A DNA stretch of 64,000 bases from Henckelia pumila. Its lineage: Eukaryota; Streptophyta; Magnoliopsida; Lamiales; Gesneriaceae. The notes under the pieces were generated by a model. It did no database searches. It saw only the letters and a list, made by a program, of their open reading frames with translations, and was not told the origin of the DNA. Both the position numbers and the translations under genes were made by a program. Location: contig NC_133121.1 of assembly GCF_033568475.1 (NCBI RefSeq), forward strand, positions 29,991,374-30,055,373. Reading direction: 5' to 3'. Every line of letters starts with the position of its first letter. Position 1 is the stretch's first letter. Positions 24,570 to 35,449 of the stretch are shown here, piece after piece.

Positions 24570-26169
24570 AGTAATGAAATACTGAATAGGAAACAGACAA
24601 TAACCAGTGATTTGTTTAATTAATTTACTAAGACATAAAATATGGCGAATTTCATTTTATGAATTACACTCCCACTATTTTGACGATTTCACTACCCTCT
24701 AGTGAAAATGAGAAACATTTTCTTTAGTGGGAACATGGAGTCCAATTGACAAACTATGATCCCGAATAATATCAGCCAACCATAATTTTCAAAAGGTAGA
24801 GCCCAATTGCTTCCAAAGCAACCTCCATGTTTTTACCTCATTTCCAATAAGGGCCCAATAATATGACGCCGTTTATTGTGACATGTCAAGATGACCCATC
24901 AATATTAAGTTGTGATGGACGGTCTCCATGTGGATCCCCAATAATATGAGCCAATCCCATGGGAGTTCCACCCAACTTACAACATGTGTCGATCCAATGT
25001 ACAGCTTTCCGACGAACGGGCCTCCCCAATAATATGAGCCGGACCGTATCCGCGGGTAGCATCACATACATTGATCGTTGATGGAAGGTAGGAATATTTA
25101 AACAATATTTAAAATTCCCTTTTGTTTATCTTGATATCAATTTTAAATCATATTTAAAATGAGGGATTTTATTTTTGAAATTTGTCTCATCATGCAAATA
25201 TATGTATGCTTGCGGGATTCATACAATTTAGTCTAAACATGCATACATCAATAATATCATATATTATTAAAGGATGATCGATCCCATTAACTATTCGATC
25301 CGTGGTTGCCAATCACGAGTCTAAGTCCAATCCTAGATGTTATGCAAGTATGCAATGCAATCCTATTACATTGTGCTTTCAATTTACATTTCTTCGGTCT
25401 TCATTGTCTGCTGGGCCCACCATTTCTTCAAATCTTTGTCTCCCACTAAGTCTAATAAATTTACAATAAATTTCGATGACAAATATGGGATACATTTTTA
25501 GGGATGGGAATGGGCCATAAACCAGACCCACTTTTATTACATATGACAATCATATTGGGCTATAAATCATGCCCATTAATAAACACCAACAACAATAAGA
25601 CAAATATAAATCACCTAACATACACCTAAAACATTGGTCATGGCAATCGATCATCCTTTATCCATTAATTAATTTAATAATTAAATAATTGGATAAACAT
25701 GCAATGGCATCATAATTTAAAAGATAAAATCATATTTTATCTTATCCATCCATAAGATCATATCTTATCATCAATTGTACCAAAATAATTAATTTTATAA
25801 AATTTAATTTAACGGATAAAATTTATAAATTTTCCAAAAATTCAAATTTATCCAAAAATCAATTTTAAAAATTTTGAACTCGAACAATTCGATCCGATGC
25901 CTCGTGATCTAATCAAAAACAATTTTCGATCGGATCAAACACAAGAATTTCAAAAATTAAAATTTTTTAAAAAAATTAAAATTTTAATTTTCCAGGCTGC
26001 CTGGGACAATCCCGGGCAGCCCGTCGCTGCCCATTGGGCAGCGATCCGATCGCTGCCCGTGTTTTGCCCGTCAAAATTTTGATTTTTTTTAAAATTTGTT
26101 TTGTTTCAAAAACGAGGCTTAAAAATTTTGTACAATCGATTAATTTAATCGTTTGATCTGAGCAACCTG
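24570..26169 (-). other. Copia 5' leader (about 1.6 kb) between PBS and gag
   Basis: No coding frame. 24761-25040 holds four copies of a CCCAATAATATGAGCC-type motif, starting at 24761, 24854, 24937 and 25025, that is a decayed tandem repeat of ~83-93 bp. 25995-26057 holds GC-rich overlapping hairpins. The rest is AT-rich. Confidence 0.8.
25995..26057. repeat. GC-rich hairpins in the copia leader
   Basis: 25995-26021 folds with a 12-bp stem (one T-G pair) and a 3-nt loop. 26025-26043 is a perfect 8-bp stem (CGCTGCCC) with loop ATT. 26037-26057 is a perfect 9-bp stem (GGCAGCGAT) with loop CCG. The last two overlap and are mutually exclusive, an arrangement that could switch. They stand in an otherwise strongly AT-rich leader. 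Confidence 0.8.
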
Positions 26170-26182
26170 TTTCTGATACCAC
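26170..26182 (-). promoter_or_regulatory. Primer binding site, initiator tRNA-Met type
   Basis: On the minus strand, next to the 5' LTR, the sequence is G-TGGTATCAGAA, the standard complement of the plant initiator tRNA-Met 3' end except for the last base or two. Confidence 0.85.
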
Positions 26183-28057
26183 TGTTGGAAAACTGTGTTT
26201 AGATCAATTAGAATTGATATCCGGTGCAGCGGAAGTTTAAAAATTTATTTTATTAATATGGAACGATTCCATATCTGGGTATCAAAACTTTTACGATTAA
26301 ATTGTGTAAGTAAAATAAATAATCACAATTAAATATTTTACCTTAAAATCTCGAAGCGAGATTATGGACACCAACAAAATTTAATCTGCTCTTGTTGTAT
26401 ATCCCTGGAACTGATGAACGAACGTTTCTTCAATCAGGTCCACGAATAGAAAACAAAACCCTCTGATTGACTGCACTAGAAATCAATCAGAAGTTTGCGT
26501 AGAGAATAAATAGATATGATCTGTTAATTCAGATTGTAATTTTTCATAAAAATCACAAGCCGAATTTTCTCCGAAAGGGACAGAGGATTTCGAAAATCCC
26601 CTTGAAATATTTAGAGTGTAATTTTGAAAATTATAAGACACAATGTGTTTGATTTTCGAACCCAACACCTCTATTTATAGATAATTTCTAGTTATAATTG
26701 TATCAGGACTCTAACTCCTTAAAGCCCACAATCCATAACTTAAGCCCAACAAGCCAAGCCCGTTGTTATAGAAATTAATATAAAATTCATCGTGACTCCG
26801 ATTGATAAACTGATTTCACCAATGTGCACAGAAATCATTTCTGCATCTTTTAGAGTCAAGATAATTTTTCTGAATCCGAATTCAGTGATTTCCAAAAATG
26901 CCCATCCCTATGTCATTTTAGGAAATCCCACTCCCTTTAGTTAAGAAGTCCAACTTCTCTTTCATTAAATTTAACTCTTTAAATTTAACTATCTCTACGG
27001 GGTTTTAGTAATCCATTACTTGTGTAACCCTCAATGGTTCAGAAATACAGCTAGCCGTGGGCTCACAACTCCTTGTGACTCGGAACAACAATTTCCGACT
27101 TACCCATCGAATCATGGTAAGAGCGCCTAGCAACATCGCCCCATGATTCCCTAGGTATTACTGATAGTGCCTGCAAGAACCAGTAGATTTTGGTTAGCAT
27201 ACAGTACGGTCCCTTCATCCATATATTCCGATCGAATCAACAACCATTGGTATATCGAGAGTCGTTCGAGATTCGATAACTATGCATTACATCTTGGAGA
27301 TCAAATAGTGACATCGCATGTGTTACTAGGATAACCAATTAACCTAAAACACATCATGTACTCTGGCCAGAGATTCGTCACACTAATATATCCTCAGATC
27401 GCATAGGATATCCACACTCGCAAGTATGTGGTGAATCCTTGACAACAAAGCATCGACTCCTATATGTGTCATAACTGTACCCAATCCCAAAACCTGATGA
27501 CCCCAATAGAGTCGGTAAACGAGTCAAAGTACAATACTAGCATATAGAGTCTCAATGATGTTTCAAGTAATAAGGACTAATGGTGTACAACCAAAACCGC
27601 GGACTTTATCCACTCGATAAGTGATAACCACTTGGAAAGTCCGAATAGGGTAGTTCGATCATTCATCATATGAATATCCATTTGCATGCTTTGAACATCT
27701 CTATGTTCCATACCAATGAAACGTGGTACTCGGCATCGCAAATGCTAGTCTCAATCTCGAGCGATCCTTATCCCTTTTTGCGGACGGCTCAATTGACTAG
27801 GAACAGTTTAGAATATACAGTGACTATAAGATGTGTTTCATGATAGCCATCCCCATATGCTACCACATCGTACATACACTATAGTATATTCAAGGTCTTT
27901 ATCAAAACAACAATATTATATCATAATATAACAATATGAAAAAAGATAAAGTCAATACCATTATAAAAGTGTAAATTATATTAAACAAAAGATTGTTTTA
28001 CATAGAGTCATAAAAGCCCTTAGCCACAAGTTGGCTAACCGGGCACCCACTCTTTCA
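26183..28057 (-). repeat. 5' LTR of the copia element
   Basis: 1875 bp, nearly identical to 18787-20640, with ~21 extra bases around 26507-26527. It should contain the promoter for the copia RNA on the minus strand. Confidence 0.95.
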
Positions 28058-28062
28058 CTCTT

Positions 28063-29169
28063 AACATAACGTGCAGAAATGAAGGAATGAGATGCACCAG
28101 TGTCAATAAGTACAAGAGCAGGTATACCATATAACAGAAATGTACCTGCGATGACCTTCTCGTTCTCCTCCACTGCCTGATCATGACTCAAGGCAAACAC
28201 CTGGCCAAAAGCCCGTGGCTTCAAGTGAGAACTCTCAGCAGGCTGTCCCTGCGACCTCTACTGAACGGTGGCCTGAGAACCCGATCTCGACCCAAAACCA
28301 GAACCGCCTCCCCCAGATAGTGAACAATCCGTCCGGAGATGACCCACCTCTCCACAATGGAAACAAGCTCCAGAAGCTTTACGACATCTGTCGGTCGGAT
28401 GGTTCTTTCCGCAATGGTCGCACTTCTCCTTCTTCCCAAAATGAACAACACCAGTGGAACCAGAGGAAGAAGAAGTAGATCCGGACTTCTTGAAAGTCTG
28501 AGCACGGGGACCCAAAGAACTCACAGGCCTCGACTGAGAGAAAAACCTATTCCGCCGAATGCTATCCTTCGCCTGGTGACAATGGCTCACCAAACCCTCG
28601 TAGGTCATGTCATCATCAACCGCCACACGGTCATGAATCTCAGGGTTAAGGCCCTGAAGGTACATATTATACTTCATCTCAGAGCTGTCGGCAATCTCGG
28701 GGCAATAGGATAACAGATCGAAGAACTTTTACTGATACTCGTCAATAGACATGGCTCCCTGTCGCAGAATCAGTAGCTCACCCACCTTCATCTGACGGAG
28801 TGCAGGAGAAAAATACAGCTTCTGAAAAGCTGTGCGAAACTCGGCCCAGGTGGCCACTCCTCTCGCCGCAACAAAAGGTGCAGAAGTGAATCTCCACCAC
28901 TTCTGGGCTCGTCCATCCAGAAGATAACCAAGTGTCTCCATCTTATGCTCCTCAGTACAACGAAACATCTGAAAAGTCATCTCCATGCGGTCTAACCAGT
29001 TCTCCGCATCCTCCGGAGACTCGCCTCCAACCAAGGGCTTAGGACCCATCTGTAAGAATTGGCGCACACTGAAACGCTGATCATCATGGCGACGATGATG
29101 GCCTTCTCGACGACGCTCCCGATCGACATCGGCAACGTCCACCAATACTGCCATGGCTACTCTGATCAT
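28063..29169 (-). pseudogene. Chromovirus gag and N-terminal part of protease
   Basis: One minus-strand frame from 29169 with two nonsense codons, at 28729-28731 (after ...DEYQ) and at 28258-28260. The gag core carries WLDRMEMTFQ, RAQKWW and TWAEFRTAFQKLYF. Zinc knuckles follow at about 28440-28350 (CDHCGKNHPTDRC and CFHCGEVGHLRTDC). Past the second stop comes protease with the LIDTGASHSFIS active site, cut by the copia insertion after 28063. The protease resumes at 18781. Confidence 0.9.
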
Positions 29170-29240
29170 CGCGGTCTGCCATCTACAAAAATTACCTCAC
29201 GGTTATCTTATGCAGAATCTAAATCCCAAGAATACTATGC

Positions 29241-29258
29241 ATGCTCTGATACCATAAA
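29241..29258 (-). promoter_or_regulatory. Primer binding site of the chromovirus
   Basis: On the minus strand, TTTATGGTATCAGAGCAT follows the 5' LTR. TGGTATCAGAGC is the classic initiator tRNA-Met complement. Confidence 0.9.
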
Positions 29259-30564
29259 TGTAGTGACCCTTACCGAGATCACCTACTAAATAGAACTTAG
29301 ACATGCAATTAACTTAATCAAACAGTAAACCAGAATTAAGCTGCGGAAACCATAAACAATATACAATCCCAAGGAAAGGAATCTGCAAATACCCAAATAG
29401 TTATACAACCAAATCGAATGCTGTATCAACTCAATACAAAAGAATAAACCTAGACGAAGCTCCACCTGGCCAACCACTGCCTAGTCCCTCTTGGATCCAC
29501 CCGCCTCGTCCAATCGCAAACTTGTCCCATGGAATAGGGTGTCCAGAAACACAGAGTACGAGACGTGAGCATAAAACGCTCAGCACGAGAGTATGAGTAT
29601 ACATGCATGCAAGTGTATCGTCTACTGACTGGAGTTCAAGAATCAGATAACAAAGACAGACCAGACCCTAGTATGTAGCACGCGGTGCCGTCGCTTCAGG
29701 AGGTGACTCACATACCGAAAATACTAGTGGATACGCGGGACCCAAATCGATGGAATTCCGTCCACTAACAGGATAGGGTAAACCCTACTAACAGACATCT
29801 CAAAAGAGATAGCTCAAGATGCAAATGTATGCAGTATAAAATCATGGCATATAAATCATGCAGTCACATAATACATGCATACTCAGTCAGCATATCTCGA
29901 ACAGTACTTTCGTACCTCAAATACTAGACGCGTTCTACCAGCTCTAGGTCTACGCCTATAATCCGCACTACACTGCCAAATGATACTAATATCATTATAG
30001 TGCTCTAAAAAGCCTTAACTAGGCTATTGCATACTCCTAAATATTTTTAGGAAGCAAAAGCTATACCTTCGTCCGTCGTTAGCCCTTTGCTGTCGATTGC
30101 CTCAAAACTAGGCCACAGCTCCGCTACGACGTCTGGATCGCTATGCCACTTCCGGATTCCCAATGGGACGCCTAGAATGCCCTAGATCTAAGCTAGAAGG
30201 CTAAAGAAATGAGAGAGAAGAGGTGATTGGTGCGTCTGAAAGTGAACCTTGGCACCCTTATTTATAGACCACGAACGGAACGTCCGTTCCTCATCGTTGC
30301 GTCCGTTTTGCCTGACGAACGTTGCTTCCGTTCTCCTTCGTTGCTTTCGATGTCCCATCAAGTGCGTAAGCAATGACGCATTTCAGATGGCACGAACGTT
30401 GCGTCCGATCCCTGGATGTTGCGTCCGTTCTTTCTGACCCTCCGGACCATTTCTGATCATTTCGGGTCTAATCCCGGACTCCGTTAATACATTAATAGTT
30501 CCATTAATCATGTTAATTGGATTAATTATCAATTACTCACTAAAGCTGGGTTCGGGCTACTACA
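29259..30564 (-). repeat. 5' LTR of the chromovirus
   Basis: 1306 bp, homologous to 14088-15355, with canonical TGTAG...CTACA ends. A TATA-like block (CTATAAATAAG on minus) lies near 30259-30269, with GAACGGA / TCCGTTC dyads just beside it. Confidence 0.92.
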
Positions 30565-30898
30565 ATTTATGCCATTAGCTTTGATATTATCTCAGAAGAG
30601 TTGGCATGAGCATGTTTGTATTCTTTTGGATAGGATTATGTTAGCATGGACATAACTTGTTAGATGTTCTAAATGGTTTGGAAAGGCTTGGACAGCAACA
30701 ACCAAGTGCTGCCATTTTTTTTCTGGACGATTGGCCCGCGCTCGGGCGAGCATGCAGCTCGCGCGCGCGCAGGGCAACCTTTTAAAAAATTTTTTTTTTT
30801 TAGGCGCTTTGGATGCTTGCTTGATTGCTTGGTTTTAATTCATGAACTTGGATTAAATGTTTGATTTGAGAGATTAGCGCCCGAGTCCTCACAGACAT

Positions 30899-31171
30899 GC
30901 TCGTTGTATTTTTATTTTTTGGGGAATAGGAATATTATGTGGTTATTTGTATTGAAAAAGTGTATAAAAGAGTTAGGAAGTGTAATATTGATGGAAGAAA
31001 TTAAAAAAAAAAATTAATTGTCTATTTTTAATATTTTTAAATTTAAATTAAATAATCGGTGGAAAATTCGAGGCAAGGCTTTTTTCGAAAGAAAAATGTA
31101 AACCGAAACGAAACAACATAATAATTATTTGAAATTCCCTTGGACAGCAATTAGGGTTCCGTATCGTATCA
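30899..31171 (+). promoter_or_regulatory. Putative promoter and 5'UTR region of the small mitochondrial gene
   Basis: AT-rich sequence between the solo LTR end and the ATG at 31172. No convincing single TATA box or initiator was identified. The promoter of 31172-31435 must lie here or in the LTR, so the nested insertion ends under 300 bp from the start codon. Confidence 0.4.
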
Positions 31172-31435
31172 ATGGCGATGAGGAGTTTCTACAACGAGAT
31201 CAAGGGGCTGAAGGTGAAGGAGTTGCCTGCTCGTCTGAAACCCATTTTCACCGTCAGTTATGTGAGCAGCTCTGTGAAGCGTGGACTCGACAATTACCAC
31301 GCCAAGTACATTGAGACCAGTTCCATCGATCCGCTCTATCACGTCTGCTTCGGAGGAATGGCCTTGTCCTACCTTCTCGCCCTACCCGAGGAGCGCCGTC
31401 ACCTCGAGCACAAGCAGCAGCATGGTGGCCATTGA
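31172..31435 (+). CDS. Probable mitochondrial F1Fo ATP synthase f-like subunit (87 residues)
   Basis: An intact single-exon coding region with higher GC content than its surroundings. The motifs FYNEIKGLKVKE, SVKRGLDNYHAKYIETSS and DPLYHVCFGG, the short hydrophobic helix MALSYLLALP, then EERRHLEH and a His/Gly-rich end recall a conserved small plant protein. It is known as cotton 'fiber protein Fb15' and, I believe, as the ATP17-type Fo subunit seen in plant ATP synthase preparations. In that role it would be a one-helix inner-membrane subunit of the membrane sector. The start at 31172 (MAMRSFYNE) is chosen because the conserved region begins at once. The function is recalled from the family, not derived from the sequence alone. 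Confidence 0.75.
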   Translation: MAMRSFYNEIKGLKVKELPARLKPIFTVSYVSSSVKRGLDNYHAKYIETSSIDPLYHVCFGGMALSYLLALPEERRHLEHKQQHGGH

Positions 31436-31779
31436 TCTCACACAGGTCCCCTCCTTTATCCATCTATATATATTTTTGTTAATGTTTGTTTTGTTGAATT
31501 ATACATCTGCCTAGTTTCTGTTTAAGGGAATTCAAGTGGTCCTTAATTTTAGAACATAGCTCTGTTGAAATCTGAATTATCTTTTTTCATTCCCTAATTC
31601 TGATCGGTTAAGTTGATGCAAACCAAATTCAAATCGTTGAGAGAGTGTCTAACTAACTCCATGATATAAAGATTAGGAAAGATGAGAGAATCTACGCGCA
31701 CACATCCACAGAGAGAGAGAAAAGAGAATATAGAGATTCCAGATTTGTGAAAATTTTTTATGCCTTTAATATCTTATCA

Positions 31780-32165
31780 TTCTACTCATCCACAAAACCA
31801 CCTTGTCCTCAAGGTGGAGTGCAAACAGGGACTGTGTAATGTGTCAGTAAACCCCCAATTAGTGGGCTTACTCGGATGGACATCCCTGGCCAATGGACTC
31901 ATCCTTGTTTCACTTTGTCGCTACTTGTAAAACAATTGTCTACTGAATATTCCGATAGCTTTGGATATTGTTTGACCATTTGAATTAAGCTGTCACAGTT
32001 GCTTTGTGCTGCTTTCCATAATAAAATTATTTGTAGCACTATTGATTTTTCCTCTGTCACCACTTGACCCTTCGTGGATGCATCAGCAAGAAACTTGGTC
32101 CAGGTGTGGTAATCATTGTAACCTAGTGGTAGTGTGGTACATAAAGTCCCATCAACGGGAAGCAC
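31780..32165 (-). pseudogene. Degenerate chromovirus pol C-terminus
   Basis: On the minus strand a 88-codon frame (32165-31899) has a chromodomain-tail flavour (VLQIILLWKAAQSN...). Beyond its stop the reverse strand near 31800-31825 reads LHLEDKVVL, a signature at the end of many Reina-type chromovirus polyproteins. Heavily decayed; no LTR pair recognised. Confidence 0.4.
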
Positions 32166-32675
32166 AGTAAATCTTGTAATGGGAAAGAGCGATCCTGTGG
32201 GCTATTAGTTGGTTTGCCAGAGAACTCATGGCCAAGGTTTAAACACAAGCGGTGCCAATAAGTATGATGGCGCCGCAAAACTAAGTTTCTAATCTAGTGA
32301 GGAGTTAATACAATTTATACTCTACCCTTGCCAAAAAAAGAAATTGAAATGATTATCCCTGGACTATCGGATCGCCCCAAATGATTTTTGATTATCTTGA
32401 CCCGCTATCACTTTGAAATTGGACAATCCCACAACCATCATTACAAACTTTTCTTTCGATTTAGCATCATATTCCATTCTTTCTTACCTGTTCTTTCACT
32501 AAATCTATTTGGTATAAGATCTTAAAGGAATTCATTTTGTTATGGGCATGACTGGAAAAATGTAACATGGTTAGACTTATGGATAACCTATTATTTGCTT
32601 GGAAGGGTTAAAAGATCCAAAAAATTACACATAAGATTGTTTCATTGGATGTCTTGTCCTTCAGCTGTACTTTAA

Positions 32676-32918
32676 GACACCGTTTGGTTTGAGTGATAGG
32701 ATAAGTAATCCATAGATAAGTAATATAATGTAAATTAAAAATAAATTAGAAAAAATAGTTAATATATTATTTGATTTGATGGATAGATTATAATTTATTT
32801 GATTTAATTGATGTAAAATTATTAATTAATAAATAGATAAATAATATGACGAAAATAAGGCGAAATTAATTGGGATAAGTTATACATAGATTAATAATTC
32901 ATCAAACCAAACAATGCC
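32676..32918. mobile_element. Tourist-like (PIF/Harbinger) MITE, 243 bp
   Basis: Ends are GACACCGTTTGGTTTGA and the inverse of GGCATTGTTTGGTTTGA, flanked by TAA at 32673-32675 and 32919-32921. AT-rich, no coding capacity. Confidence 0.8.
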
Positions 32919-32921
32919 TAA

Positions 32922-33770
32922 GGCTCTGTTCGGTAGCTAGGGATAAGCATGGGATTTCTCTCAAATCTCCCTAAATCTGATGTTAGGCTGACAAATATCT
33001 AGTCCTTGATAAAAGGTGGAGCCCAAACCTGTAGACACAATTTTCATAAAATTCTTCGATAAATCATCCCACAATTGACCGTGAGAAAGTTTGTCATTCA
33101 TCTACATTGTGCATTGAGATATCTATTTTACCCTTTAAAATTTCTACAATAAAAATCTAAAATAACAAAAACTTCAATTCTCCAATCGACCACAGCTTTA
33201 ACAATCTCATTTTCTCCTACATTCACCATGAACAACAAACAGAAAATGTAATTTTTTTGGATAAAATCATGAAAAAGGAAAAGAGACACGAACAATCGTT
33301 GCTCGAGGTGGAACGGCCACAAATGTTGATGAAAGAGAAGGTGGGAGGTTAAGGTTTGCCCATGAAGGTGTGAGGACAAAAAACGTGGAGTTGCAAGTCA
33401 TTTTAGGGGTGGCAGTGGTGTTGGGCCGAGCTCTGTTTTTCTTTTCTTTATATTCTTTGTTGTTTTTTTTGTATGTTTTGGCTATGGAGGTTATTTTGTG
33501 GTCGGAGGTGAAAGCCAAACAAAAACTGAAAGAAAAAAAAATTGAATAGTAAGGAGAAATAAGAAAGTGAGGGCAGATTTTTTTTTTAATAATAATAATG
33601 TGACGGCGGTTTGGTCAATCCAAGAATATATATAAAATTAATTAATCATATTAAAATCCAATCAAACAACGTATATTTTGTCACATTTTATTTATTATCC
33701 CTATCTTTCAATTTCTTATCTCCCATTTTAACTCTCATTCGTTTATTTCATCACGCAGACCAACGATGCC
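32922..33770. mobile_element. Possible second Tourist-like MITE sharing a TAA with its neighbour
   Basis: It begins GGCTCTGTTCGGTAGCTAGGG directly after the TAA of the previous MITE. It ends ...ACCAACGATGCC before TAA at 33771-33773. The ends pair imperfectly (GGCTCTGTTCGGT versus GGCATCGTTGGT) and both inner flanks carry GGGATAA. Interior 33260-33520 is GC-richer but has no recognised gene. Confidence 0.5.
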
Positions 33771-34311
33771 TAAATTTGTTAATGAACTTTGTTTCTTGTG
33801 AAAAATATGAACCTATTACTGATCCTGCAAATCATTTTCAGTCCCTAATCCATACACTGTCATTGAAAGTTGTCAGAATGGTTTGGTGGGCAAAGTACTC
33901 AGGTCCTTACATTTTGCGCAAATTGCTGGTATCTTAGTTGCATCTTACTATGTAGGATTTCTTGTGTATTGCTTGGAATGCCGATAATGAAACTTGATGC
34001 ATTGAAATGCCTAAAATGATGCATTTTCAACATGTTCTTTGAATCTCCTCGTGATCATTATTGTCACGTGAGACTGTTGATAGACCAGATTATTGCTCTC
34101 AGAGACAATTATATTGTCCTTTTATGCATCTTTGATTATGCATAGATTCTGTCTCAAATGCTTTGTAAATGAGTAGATGCATATAACACTGTTTCGTAGG
34201 ACAGAACGGGGAAGGAATTGCTTGTGTGGTAGTGTGCACTGCTACTTATTTCAGACATTGCTCTATTATGCCCACTGGATTCCATAACATGTTTGTACAT
34301 TTCACTTGCAG

Positions 34312-34557
34312 CTTCAGCCAAAGGGCCTGGGCGATCATTGATGGCAATGTGGGAAGCATCAATAGTTTTTTTTTTGTTTTTTATGCATTGAACAGAATAA
34401 AGCGAGGTGATGCAAATACATTTGCAGATTGATGCTACTAAATCTTTGTAAAACTTATTGTTATATTTGTTATGTCGGTGATCTTTGGGATCTGGGATTT
34501 GTTTTGTTCTATTATTATTCTCTGTTGGAACTCTTCTTTATGTATTTTGATTTCAAG
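34312..34557 (+). other. Putative 3'UTR exon of the ATP synthase gene
   Basis: Follows a CAG acceptor. The sequence is less AT-rich at first (CTTCAGCCAAAGGGCCTGGG), then carries AATAAAG near 34397 and T-rich flank. It ends where the truncated retrotransposon begins. Transcript data are needed to confirm. Confidence 0.35.
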
Positions 34558-35449
34558 TAAACCCCTTGTCAAGTAATTCTTGTAATTGATCTTTCTATTC
34601 TTTCATTTCAGTTGGGGCAATGCGATAAGAGGCTTAGAAATTGGGTTCGTGCCCGGTACTACATCAATCACAAACTCTATTTCTCTATCTGGGTTAAACC
34701 TGCTATATCATTCGGAAATACTTATGGAAAGTCACGAACAATTTCAGTGTCTTCCAATTTTAACATAGGATGATCATCAATTGTGATAGTAGCTAAAAAT
34801 CCCTGACATCCTTTTTGAATCATCTTTCTAACTTTCATAACAAATATAACAGGAAGTGAGAGATTTATCTGCACTTTCCACTGTGAATGGTTCGGTTCCT
34901 ATTGGTGCAAAGCTGACCGTTTTCCTCCCACAATCTATAGTAGCTTGATATTTTGACAGCCAATCCATTCTCAATATTACATCAAAATCCGTCATTGTTA
35001 AAACCACAAAATCAGCATATAATTCCCTACTCTGCAGTTGTATAGGACATGCTCGTACTATTTGGTTCGTTTGGATTTCTTGGCCTGAAGGCAATGCAAT
35101 TTCATACTGCACTTCTGTTTTATCGGGTGTAATGCCCAGTTTCCTCACAAATGACTCCGATATAAAACAATGTGTAGCTCCAGAGTCTACAAGTGCAATA
35201 GCTGTGAGACCAGAAATCGTAAACATACCTGTAATCATGGATGAATCAGGATCAACTTCTTCTTTGGTCATTGGAAATACTCTCCCTTGAACCTTGTTAG
35301 TACTTGATCCAGAAACTCCTGGGCAATTCCATTCCATGTGCGCTATTCTCTTGCACCGGTAACATTTCTCAGTTCCCAGCATACATTCCCCAAAATGAGG
35401 TTTTCCACAATTAGAACAAATTGGTTTCTCTTGTGCTTTACTCGGAACC

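Larger units (their letters stand above)
18787..28057 (-). mobile_element. Ty1/copia retrotransposon, minus strand, apparently complete
   Basis: LTRs are 18787-20640 (3') and 26183-28057 (5'), with target duplications CTCTT at 18782-18786 and 28058-28062. The element lies inside the protease of the chromovirus. It has a tRNA-Met-type PBS, a long leader, one uninterrupted gag-pol frame and a polypurine tract. The LTRs differ by few substitutions (I count about half a dozen in the first ~380 bp) and one ~21-bp indel near 26507. This is the youngest layer of the nest. Long LTRs and gag/integrase wording suggest an Angela/Tork-type clade, not proven. Confidence 0.95.
14088..30564 (-). mobile_element. 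Ty3/gypsy chromovirus (Tekay/Del type), minus strand, interrupted
   Basis: LTRs are 14088-15355 and 29259-30564, with target duplications ATTTA at 14083-14087 and 30565-30569. On the minus strand the order is 5' LTR, PBS, gag, protease, reverse transcriptase, RNase H, integrase, chromodomain, polypurine tract, 3' LTR. A copia element at 18787-28057 splits the protease. The FRGRK-like DNA signature just before the polypurine tract (an antisense CGAGGACGAAAT block near 15375-15390) and the C-terminal chromodomain place it with Tekay/Del chromoviruses. Several stop codons and frameshifts make it non-autonomous. Confidence 0.93.
11601..30893 (+). mobile_element. Solo long LTR (family A, copy 1), split by a nested chromovirus
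   Basis: Starts TGTAAGGCC at 11601 and ends CCTCACA at 30893, with 5-bp target duplications GACAT at 11596-11600 and 30894-30898. Its own sequence is 11601-14087 plus 30570-30893 (~2.8 kb including a 96-bp duplication). The 16.5-kb chromovirus 14088-30564 interrupts it. It aligns in order with the uninterrupted copy at 51583-54178: the same start, the CTCACCGGAG(T)TTATCCGG and TGTATGTGTGCATTGCA blocks, and a shared end. No internal coding region belongs to it, so it is a solo LTR formed by LTR-LTR recombination. The orientation is a guess from the TGTAAGG start. Confidence 0.88.
31436..34311 (+). other. Probable 3'UTR intron of the ATP synthase gene, filled with transposons
   Basis: A donor-like CACAG/GT at 31445-31447 lies 10 bases after the stop, and an acceptor-like CACTTGCAG ends at 34311. 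Inside are a chromovirus scrap (~31780-32165), a 243-bp Tourist-like MITE and a ~850-bp MITE. The stretches 31448-31754, 32166-32675 and 33774-34311 show no gene. The intron is inferred from the sites and position only. Confidence 0.4.

Noticed and set aside
28215..28713. Plus-strand frames opposite chromovirus gag
   Set aside because: Antisense shadows; the minus frame has zinc knuckles and protease motifs.
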